Positions 1 to 6,513 of a stretch of DNA of 11,756 nucleotides are shown in pieces. Location: the NCBI GenBank assembly GCA_964644655.1, contig CAZXYA010000280.1, positions 1 through 11,756 of the forward strand, written 5' to 3'. A program made the position numbers and the translations under genes. This DNA is from JAFMDF01 sp964644655. Lineage in GTDB: Bacteria > Bacteroidota > Bacteroidia > Chitinophagales > Saprospiraceae. The notes under the pieces were generated by a model. It searched no databases, was not told where the DNA came from, and was given only the letters and a program-made list of their open reading frames with translations. Numbering within the stretch: the stretch's first letter is position 1; the number at the start of each line of letters is the position of its first letter.

Positions 1-1193
1 TCCATATCCTCCAAAGAAAGAGACTCCTCTACAATCTCCATAGAATCATAAGTATCCTGATTGGATTCCGATTGGATGATGAACGGCTTATGCTCATCTT
101 CAGACTCGTATCTGAAGTCGCCATTGGTAGGAGGCAAGTCCTCCAAAGGTTCAGACCTAGCCTGATGCATATCAGCGAAAGATTCATTACGTCCCGTATT
201 GCTGCTCGTGGGAGACTGCAGTTGCTTCAGTTTGTTGACATTGGAGACGCTGAGATTATTGCTTTTGATCAATTCGAATACGAGTGACTTGAGATCGTTC
301 ATGTCGTTCTTCATATCAAAGAGCAATTTATATAATATCTCTCTTTCCTGAAATGAATCTCCATCCGCATCCCCACGCTTACGCATCGCAGGCAAGTTGC
401 GTTTGGTGATATTGGGTATCATTTCTACGAGGCGTTCCGCAGTAATTAATCTATCTTCTGCGAGTACAGAAAGTTGTTCACTCATATTGCGCAGCTCACG
501 GATGTTACCTGGCCAAGCATAATTTTCTAGTAATATTCTAGATTGCTCATCGAGTTGGATAGGGGAGGTTTTGTACTTGTCCGCAAAGTCCGTCGCAAAC
601 TTCCTAAACAACATATAGATGTCTTCTCGTCTCTCTGTCAAAGAAGGCACCTGTATCGGCACCGTATTGAGTCGGTAGAAAAGGTCCTCTCTAAACTTAC
701 CATTGCGGATTTTCTCATCGAGCTGGACATTGGTGGCCGCGATGATACGCACGTTCGTTTTGAGCACCTTACTAGAGCCCACTTTTATAAATTCTCCCGA
801 CTCCAATATCCTCAATAAATAGGCCTGAGTATCCAGCGGCATCTCGCCGATTTCATCTAGAAAGATGGTTCCCCCATCTACCGTTTCGAAATATCCTTTT
901 CGCTCAGAAGTCGCGCCAGTAAACGCGCCTTTGTCATGACCAAACAATTCGGAATTAATCGTGCCACCAGGAATAGCTCCACAGTTGATAGCGATAAAGT
1001 TGTTATGCTTTCGCGGACTCAGCGAGTGTATTATTTTAGAGAATACTTCCTTACCCACACCAGAGTCTCCGCTAATCAAAACGGTCAGGTCAGTAGCCGC
1101 CACACGCACCGCAGTATCCAATGCTTGATCCAGCTTTAGAGATTGACCGATGATGCCGAAGCGTTGCTTTATAGAAAGTAAATTTTTGATAGC
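1..1193 (-). CDS. sigma-54-dependent transcriptional activator (AAA+), 3' end outside window
   Basis: The gene reads from about 1193 down to base 1 without a stop, so its C-terminus lies outside the window. The product is a cytoplasmic enhancer-binding ATPase that remodels RNA polymerase carrying sigma-54. Counting from the first codon after the upstream stop, Walker A (GDSGVGKE) is at about 42-49, the sigma-54 contact loop GAFTGA at 89-94, and Walker B (TIFLDE) at 109-114. RNIRELRNMS-type lid sequence follows, in the form WPGNIRELRN. There is no receiver domain; the AAA+ domain starts almost at once. The C-terminal 150 residues in view are polar and acidic and end at LSLEDM, which in relatives leads straight into a Fis-type helix-turn-helix. 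The gene lies about 31 bases behind miaB, a conserved Bacteroidota arrangement, so it is probably cotranscribed. Oddly, no ATG, GTG or TTG lies in frame between the upstream stop and the conserved N-terminus. Family assignment is firm; the start is not. Confidence 0.93.
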
Positions 1194-1224
1194 TTAATAT
1201 TTATTTATCAGGAAAAATGGGGTT

Positions 1225-2679
1225 CTATTTATTCAGATCGTCACAGACATCCACAATCTCACTTATGAGGGTAGCCGAATTCACTTTATTGACCTTGACC
1301 ATCACATAGTCGCCCGGCTTCAAACCATCTTGTTTAGGGAAGATGCACATCTTATTCTGTTGGTTCCTCCCTTTAAAGTCGTCTTTAGACTTTTTAGAAT
1401 CCCCCTCTATCAGCACTTCAAAAGTTTTACCCACATCCAGCAAGTTGCTTTCCAGAGACATTTTATTTTGCAGCTCAACGATTTCGCTGAGCCGTCTGCT
1501 CTTCACTTCTTCAGGGATATCATCTTCATACTTTCGTTCCGCCACCGTCCCAGGTCGTTCGCTATACTTAAACATGTAGGACATGATATACTTCGAATAC
1601 TTGATGATAGACAAAGTGTCTTGGTGCTCTTCCTCCGTTTCCGTGCAGAATCCAGCGATGATATCCGACGACACCGTACAGTCCGGAATCACTTCATATA
1701 TTTTATTGATCCGCTCAATGTACCATTCTCTATCGTAGGTACGGTTCATCAATTTGAGCACCCGACTATTCCCACTTTGTATCGGCAGGTGGATGTAGTT
1801 GCAGATATTATGGTACTTCTTTATCGTGTACAGCACTTCATCATGAAGATCCTTAGGATGCGAAGTAGAGAATCGCACGCGCAGTCTTGGATCTACCTGC
1901 GCCACCATTTCTAGCAATCCAGCAAATGACTTTTGCTCTCCCGTTTCAGGATGTTTCCACTTGTACGAATCCACATTTTGACCTAGCAGCGTGACTTCGC
2001 GAAATCCTCTGTTCACCAAATCTTGCGCCTCCGCCACGATAGAAAATGGTTCTCTCGAACGCTCTCTTCCCCGCGTAAAGGGCACCACACAAAAGCTACA
2101 CATATTATCACAGCCCCGCGTAATCGAGATAAAGGCATTCACGCCATTACTGCCCAATCGCACCGGACTGATATCCGCATAGGTTTCTTCTCTAGATAGA
2201 AACACGTTCACCCCTTTGCCCCCATCTTCCGCTTCGGCTATTAACTTTGGCAGGTCACGGTAGGCATCCGGCCCGACGACCATATCTACCAGCTTTTCTT
2301 CTTCTAGAAACTTCGCCTTCAGCCGTTCCGCCATACAGCCCAGCACCCCGACGAGCACCCCCGGTCGCTTGCCTTTAGTCTTATCAAAAACACGTAGTCG
2401 CAATCGCACCATCTGTTCCGCCTTCTCTCGTATCGAGCAAGTATTAATCAGGATGAGGTCCGCCTCCTTAAAATCTTTACTAGAGCTATAGCCCTCCTTA
2501 GCCAGAATACTCGCCACAATCTCCGAGTCCGAAAAATTCATCGCACAGCCATAGCTTTCGATATAGAATTTTTTACCCCCCTCATCTTGCTTACCCGCCA
2601 ATTCTAGCGCCTCACCTTGCCTTCCCTCATCGACCGATTTAGGATTCAAGTTATTTATAGTAGGATTATCGTTATACAT
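1225..2679 (-). CDS. miaB: tRNA-2-methylthio-N6-dimethylallyladenosine synthase MiaB
   Basis: This radical-SAM methylthiotransferase adds a 2-methylthio group to N6-isopentenyladenosine at position 37 of tRNAs reading U-starting codons. It is a cytoplasmic enzyme with two iron-sulfur clusters. Three cysteines of the N-terminal UPF0004 domain are visible: C45 (YGCAMN), C81 (NTCSIRE) and C115 (GCMAER). The radical-SAM CX3CX2C motif is C190, C194 and C197 in RGCDNMCSFC. A TRAM domain occupies about 412-478. At 484 residues it is full length, with a roughly 35-residue polar leader before the first conserved strand, as is common in Bacteroidota. The CSIRE, GCMAE and FTRGRERSR sequences distinguish it from RimO and MtaB. 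It is the first gene of a minus-strand operon with the sigma-54 activator and is divergent from the NACHT gene. I found no clear TAnnTTTG box upstream, but an inverted repeat lies about 75-87 bases before the start. Confidence 0.97.
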   Translation of the reverse strand: MYNDNPTINNLNPKSVDEGRQGEALELAGKQDEGGKKFYIESYGCAMNFSDSEIVASILAKEGYSSSKDFKEADLILINTCSIREKAEQMVRLRLRVFDKTKGKRPGVLVGVLGCMAERLKAKFLEEEKLVDMVVGPDAYRDLPKLIAEAEDGGKGVNVFLSREETYADISPVRLGSNGVNAFISITRGCDNMCSFCVVPFTRGRERSREPFSIVAEAQDLVNRGFREVTLLGQNVDSYKWKHPETGEQKSFAGLLEMVAQVDPRLRVRFSTSHPKDLHDEVLYTIKKYHNICNYIHLPIQSGNSRVLKLMNRTYDREWYIERINKIYEVIPDCTVSSDIIAGFCTETEEEHQDTLSIIKYSKYIMSYMFKYSERPGTVAERKYEDDIPEEVKSRRLSEIVELQNKMSLESNLLDVGKTFEVLIEGDSKKSKDDFKGRNQQNKMCIFPKQDGLKPGDYVMVKVNKVNSATLISEIVDVCDDLNK

Positions 2680-2753
2680 ATATACCTTATTATCAAAGGA
2701 TTGAGTTTATATCCTTTTCTCTATCACAAGTTAGGTCAAAATTGAGAAAAACC

Positions 2754-2766
2754 TGACAAAATGTCA
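2754..2766. promoter_or_regulatory. TGACA-AAA-TGTCA inverted repeat upstream of miaB
   Basis: Perfect 5-bp arms with a 3-base A/T spacer (tgacaaaatgtca) lie 75-87 bases upstream of the miaB start. The size and symmetry fit a dimeric repressor site or part of a promoter region. No regulator is identified, and the element is short enough to occur by chance. Confidence 0.3.
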
Positions 2767-2827
2767 AAATATTGGATGAAGTATCTGGTAGATTCTATTA
2801 AAAAGGTAGGGATAGATTTGGGAGTAT

Positions 2828-2875
2828 CCCTATATCCGTAGGGGCACAATGCTTTGTGCCCTTACGGATATAGGG
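2828..2875. repeat. 22-bp near-perfect palindrome (REP/MITE-like stem-loop)
   Basis: Left arm 2828-2849 and right arm 2854-2875 pair over 22 positions around a 4-base loop (tgct). The only imperfection is one position that would be a G-U wobble in RNA. The core reads gggcacaa...ttgtgccc flanked by ccctatatccgta. It lies between divergent genes and has no T-run, so it is not a simple terminator for either. It resembles the palindromic repeats scattered through intergenic DNA of many Bacteroidota. Dispersal in this genome cannot be seen from one copy. Confidence 0.75.
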
Positions 2876-2915
2876 CCAGGCTGTGCGGTGCTGCGCTTTG
2901 CTCCGGTCCCTGATT

Positions 2916-3048
2916 CCGCTGCGCTCCACCAGTGACTGAACACCTACCATCCTTTACTCGGGGTTCTTAGGTGGGGTTGAGGTCCACGGAATTTGGTTAT
3001 CTTTAGTGATTTAGTAGAAAAGCACAATAGAATTATATATTTGTTGTG
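2916..3048 (+). repeat. 133-bp direct repeat, copy A
   Basis: It aligns without gaps to 9760-9892: I count 112 of 133 identical positions (84%). Conservation is uneven. Positions 6-27 and 29-42 of the repeat are identical, as are positions 61-70 and 81-90, while the stretches between have drifted. The first part (cgctccaccagtgactgaac) resembles dispersed intergenic repeats I associate with Bacteroidota. The 3' end is 40 bases before the NACHT gene. Copy B likewise ends 50 bases before another plus-strand gene. It therefore looks like a duplicated upstream/promoter segment or cassette head, and not like an insertion sequence. Confidence 0.85.
2977..3005 (+). promoter_or_regulatory. candidate Bacteroidota-type promoter for the NACHT gene
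   Basis: A TTG at 2977-2979 is followed after 18 bases by TATCTTTA at 2998-3005. This is close to the Bacteroidota pattern of a TTG box about 19 bases before TAnnTTTG, with the final G replaced by A. Both boxes lie in blocks identical in copy B of the repeat, while the spacer between them has changed. The 5' leader would be about 77 bases. Confidence 0.45.
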
Positions 3049-3088
3049 GTTGTTAACCAGTTATGTCTCATTAAGATAAAAATGAAAA

Positions 3089-5095
3089 ATGAATCTAGAT
3101 GTTTTGATTGAAAGTCTTCCAGAAGAAGCAAAAGAATTAATAGCAAGAATAGTAGCTTCAATTTTTGCATCAGGAATAAATAATAAAATTAATATTAAGC
3201 ATATTGATTCAGATATAATTGAAGCTTATAATAAATCCATAAAAACTTTTGCAGGAAAATTGGATTATGAACGCTTTAAACGTAATGTTCCAAATCTAGA
3301 AAAAGAAATCATTCCATTCATAATTGGGAAGAGTAGTGAATTGCCTAAAGAATTTATTCCACTTTCAAACTTATTCCTACTTGAGATCATGAAATCCAAA
3401 GCTTGGAATAAAATAGAATATGAGCAAACTCGATATCTTCAATCAACTTTGAATCTCATTGAGCAAAATATTCAAACAATTAACTCAAGATTATCTGCTG
3501 ACAAAGAAGAACAATGGAGTCAAATTTGGAGAAATTATAATTCACTAATTGAAGAAACACCATTTGGATTCAATGAACTGGATGGAATCTGTCTGAAGGA
3601 TGTTTTCATTCCTCCTGATTTAGAAATACATTTTAACGGTTATTCCAGCGAATTCGAAAAAGTAAATCATTTAGTTAATTTCAAGATATTTTTTAATTCT
3701 CTTTCGTCAATATCTTTTAAAGCAGTAAAGGATATCCTGAAGCAAAAGAAAAAATCCGACAATAGTAAAATACTAAATCGAATTAATTTCATCTCAGGAG
3801 AACCTGGAGTTGGGAAATCCACAATAACAAAGTTTATGGCTTCCCAGCTATCTGATGACAATCAGAAGGTTGTATTATTAGAAGCTCAAAATATTACTAT
3901 TGAAATTAATGATTTAAAACAATTAATAAATCTAATAGACTCAACATTAGATTTTGAAATCAACAATTACCTTAAAACAAAAAAACCCAAGCATTTTACC
4001 CTAATAATTGACGGAATAGATGAATATAATCCTAATTCTATATACAGCGAAGATAAAATCAATATGTTTATTAGGATTTTACGCCAACTTAAGAAAACAT
4101 TTAAACAACATAGTGATATAGATATTTTTGTCAGTGGTCGACCAATTGTGATACAAAAAGTTAAACTAGATTTCGATGTTACTATTAAAGTTCTTCCGCT
4201 TCACTATGAAAATTGCTCTCTAGATTATAGAATTGAATTCTTAAAGAAAATAAACACTAATCAGGTTGCATTAAATACATCTATCTTTCTGTGTGATCAA
4301 GACGTGGACTATTATGGCTTAACAGTTTACCCAATTACACTAATTATTCTATTCCAAAGTATTATCAGTTTACCCGAATTAGATATAAAAGAGCTAAACA
4401 AATTTTCCCTTTACGAGAATGTATTTAGTTCTTATTATAAGCGAGAAACATATACAAAGGATATAACAGTAATTGCAAACCTCTCCAAAGAAGAATTCTA
4501 TTCTATCGTTGAAAATATAGCATTTCTAGCTTGGAAGAATGGAGATGTGAGAAGATATTACAAAAAGAATATTAGTGAGAAGGAGTTCAATATTTTTAAA
4601 TCTAATCTGTTGATTAGACATTACGTAAATGTCTCAACTAAAGAAAATTTATGTTTAGAATTTATACATAAGTCGTTTGGTGAGTACTTTTTAGTTACGT
4701 ATTTGACAAAGCAATTAAAGTCCATTCTATCCTCACCGTATACTCATGATGGGTTTGAGAGTTATTTCAAAAACTTGTTTACTTTCTTTAAAGCAAACAA
4801 ATTCGACGAATATTTGAAAGAGTGGTTTCGATACTCATCTGAGTATTACATAGGTAGGCTGGAGCAAGATAATTTCAACAAATTTATGCATCATTATATT
4901 CAATTGACAAATGAAAAGAGCGAAAGAATAATGAGCAATCTATTTGATTTAAAAGAGATTGATAAAAAATTCCTATTTAAGAAAAAGAATTTCACACCTA
5001 CACTTGAGTATTTTGCTCTAACTTTCAACAAGAATAATTTAGGAAATACACTAAAATTTGGACAATTTTTTAACATTGCGGCTCCAATAATATAA
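3089..5095 (+). CDS. NACHT-type STAND NTPase, putative defence sensor
   Basis: A 668-residue cytoplasmic signal-transduction NTPase. The N-terminal 1-160 region is mostly helical, resembles nothing I recognise, and may be the effector or interaction part. The nucleotide-binding core shows Walker A GEPGVGKS at 237-244, the NACHT-style Walker B LIIDGIDEY at 305-313 with the D-G-x-D-E pattern, and a sensor strand FVSGRP at 347-352. A winged-helix element LEFIHKSFGEYFLVTYL at 523-539 matches the FLHKSFxEYF signature of NACHT proteins. Only about 130 residues follow, so there is no long repeat sensor. NACHT proteins in bacteria include known anti-phage sensors; a defence role here is inferred from family and location. 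The start at 3089 is preceded by an A-rich stretch; an ATG at 3082 is out of frame. The gene is strongly AT-rich compared with miaB. It is 104 bases upstream of the nuclease-ATPase gene and may be a separate unit. Confidence 0.85.
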   Translation: MNLDVLIESLPEEAKELIARIVASIFASGINNKINIKHIDSDIIEAYNKSIKTFAGKLDYERFKRNVPNLEKEIIPFIIGKSSELPKEFIPLSNLFLLEIMKSKAWNKIEYEQTRYLQSTLNLIEQNIQTINSRLSADKEEQWSQIWRNYNSLIEETPFGFNELDGICLKDVFIPPDLEIHFNGYSSEFEKVNHLVNFKIFFNSLSSISFKAVKDILKQKKKSDNSKILNRINFISGEPGVGKSTITKFMASQLSDDNQKVVLLEAQNITIEINDLKQLINLIDSTLDFEINNYLKTKKPKHFTLIIDGIDEYNPNSIYSEDKINMFIRILRQLKKTFKQHSDIDIFVSGRPIVIQKVKLDFDVTIKVLPLHYENCSLDYRIEFLKKINTNQVALNTSIFLCDQDVDYYGLTVYPITLIILFQSIISLPELDIKELNKFSLYENVFSSYYKRETYTKDITVIANLSKEEFYSIVENIAFLAWKNGDVRRYYKKNISEKEFNIFKSNLLIRHYVNVSTKENLCLEFIHKSFGEYFLVTYLTKQLKSILSSPYTHDGFESYFKNLFTFFKANKFDEYLKEWFRYSSEYYIGRLEQDNFNKFMHHYIQLTNEKSERIMSNLFDLKEIDKKFLFKKKNFTPTLEYFALTFNKNNLGNTLKFGQFFNIAAPII

Positions 5096-5199
5096 CGAGA
5101 CATAACATTACATATGACATTACATATGACGGAATATTCCCGGTGGTAATACTCCGGATATAATTATCCGGTAGGTCGAATAAGAAAAAAAAACTATAA
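5096..5199 (+). promoter_or_regulatory. intergenic control region upstream of the nuclease-ATPase pair
   Basis: This 104-base gap carries two kinds of structure. A 12-base unit (acattacatatg) is repeated in tandem at 5105-5116 and 5117-5128, each unit containing the palindrome catatg. Downstream, an inverted repeat ccggata-taat-tatccgg spans 5154-5171, with a further ccggt at 5140-5144. An A-run and actata precede the ATG at 5200 in place of a Shine-Dalgarno. The layout suggests an operator or a short terminator plus promoter region; which one is not decided by the sequence. Confidence 0.4.
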
Positions 5200-6513
5200 A
5201 TGAAAAGGGATTGGACTGACTTTAAGTCACTTCAGGGAACTATCGCTGGAGCAAGAGAAGCTTTTGAAGATGCTTGTGAAACACTTTTTAGAAAGAAATA
5301 TAAAGGTAAGCACGTAAGCCAAATTAGAGTAAAGCAAGGTGATGGCGGAATTGATATTTTTATAGGTGAGCTTGGGATTGAACCAATTACAGTAATACAA
5401 TGTAAATTTTTTTTAGAAAATTTTGGAACAAGCCAACAATCTCAAATAAGAAAATCTTTTGATACCGCTATAAAATCTGAAAAATATGAAATAAAAGAAT
5501 GGATTTTATGCATCCCTAGAGTAATAGACATTGATAAAACTACTTGGTGGTTCAAATGGAAACACAAAAAACTAGAAGAATACTCAAAGGAGACAAGTTT
5601 TATAAAACTAATGAATGGAAATGAGCTAATTGATTTATTTATAGAGTTTGATTTATATAATCAGGTTTTCCAAATTGAAGACTCAGTAAAACTTGATGAA
5701 ATACACAAGAAATTGGTTCCTAAACCAATAAGCCTTCCAAAAGAAGTTAAGCCAAATACTGTTTTATTCAATAATTATACAGAAAAAAGTGAACCTTATT
5801 ACTTAGAACGAGAAAGTGATAATCAATTCAAGGAGTCTCTGGAAATCAATAATATTTGGCTTTTTGGTCTATCAGGTACAGGTAAAACTGCTCTAATTAA
5901 TAGAAATTTAATTCAAAAAAATATTGAATACTGTTATTGCGATTTAAGTCCAATTACAATTACACAACCAGATGATGTTTTAGATGAAATATTGGTGACC
6001 ATTGAAGATAAGTTTAGTCTAGAAAGGAATCCAGATGAACCCAATATTCTAAAACAAATTTCCCAAATACTTTGCAAAGAAGGGGCGAACAATACAGTTA
6101 TAGTTATTGATGAACTTTCAGTTTCTGATGAAATTATACTCAAAAAAATTGCTGACAATTTTATTCAATTAGTCACCTATTATAGTAATCAAAGTGACAA
6201 TGATGTTTTGAAGTTCGTAGTTTCCACTATATCTCATCCTAAAAGTATTATTAAAAATAGATCTAAAGCAAGTGGTCATTTTCAATATCTCTGTTGTGAT
6301 TCTTGGAACGATTACTCTACCCAACTTTTTGATATTCTAGCTAAGGCTCTAAATCTAGAGTTAGAACATTCTAAATCATCAATTATAGAAGCTTCAAAAA
6401 ATTCGCCCAGAGTTCTAAAAAATATATTTAAAAAGATAGTCATTTATCAAGATTCAAGTAAAGATTCTGTTGCTAAAGCGATAAAACTAACTATCCAAGA
6501 AATTGTTGACTAA
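5200..6513 (+). CDS. Mrr-like PD-(D/E)XK nuclease fused to a P-loop ATPase
   Basis: A 437-residue protein in two parts. Residues 1-155 form a restriction-endonuclease-like fold. An acidic helix (FEDACE, E23/E27) is followed by GDGGIDIF, with D52 the likely metal ligand, and VIQCKF, with Q67 and K69 giving the QxK form typical of Mrr-type nucleases. All expected catalytic positions are present, so DNA cleavage is predicted. WWFKWKHKK at 116-124 is a basic aromatic patch. Residues about 215-437 are a P-loop ATPase: Walker A GLSGTGKT at 223-230, Walker B VIVIDE at 300-305, a sensor strand ending STISHP at about 342-347, and NSPRVL at 401-406 resembling the sensor-2 sequence of STAND/Orc-like ATPases. 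It has no signal peptide or membrane segment. The stop codon overlaps the next start by one base, so the two products are probably made together. It could instead be a stand-alone restriction factor. Domain calls are firm; the biological role is inferred. Confidence 0.85.
   Translation: MKRDWTDFKSLQGTIAGAREAFEDACETLFRKKYKGKHVSQIRVKQGDGGIDIFIGELGIEPITVIQCKFFLENFGTSQQSQIRKSFDTAIKSEKYEIKEWILCIPRVIDIDKTTWWFKWKHKKLEEYSKETSFIKLMNGNELIDLFIEFDLYNQVFQIEDSVKLDEIHKKLVPKPISLPKEVKPNTVLFNNYTEKSEPYYLERESDNQFKESLEINNIWLFGLSGTGKTALINRNLIQKNIEYCYCDLSPITITQPDDVLDEILVTIEDKFSLERNPDEPNILKQISQILCKEGANNTVIVIDELSVSDEIILKKIADNFIQLVTYYSNQSDNDVLKFVVSTISHPKSIIKNRSKASGHFQYLCCDSWNDYSTQLFDILAKALNLELEHSKSSIIEASKNSPRVLKNIFKKIVIYQDSSKDSVAKAIKLTIQEIVD

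Larger units (their letters stand above)
2680..3088. other. divergent intergenic region at the edge of the AT-rich block
   Basis: This 409-base stretch separates miaB (minus) from the NACHT gene (plus). It holds a TGACA/TGTCA inverted repeat on the miaB side, a long palindrome near the middle, GC-rich dispersed-repeat-like DNA at about 2876-2945, and the first copy of the 133-base repeat with a promoter-like pair of boxes. I see no convincing gene. A 26-codon reading frame at 2761-2841 has no support. Base composition changes from the core-gene type to the AT-rich island across this region, so it is a plausible insertion boundary, although I found no integrase, tRNA or attachment site. Confidence 0.7.

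Noticed and set aside
1330..1914. 194-codon plus-strand reading frame inside miaB
   Set aside because: It lies wholly within the well-supported miaB gene on the other strand and its translation has no recognisable domain; it is a shadow frame.
2761..2841. 26-codon reading frame beginning MSKYWMKYL
   Set aside because: Too short, runs into the palindrome, and has no family resemblance or ribosome site.
2828..2875. Rho-independent terminator
   Set aside because: It lies between divergent starts and has no T-run on either side.
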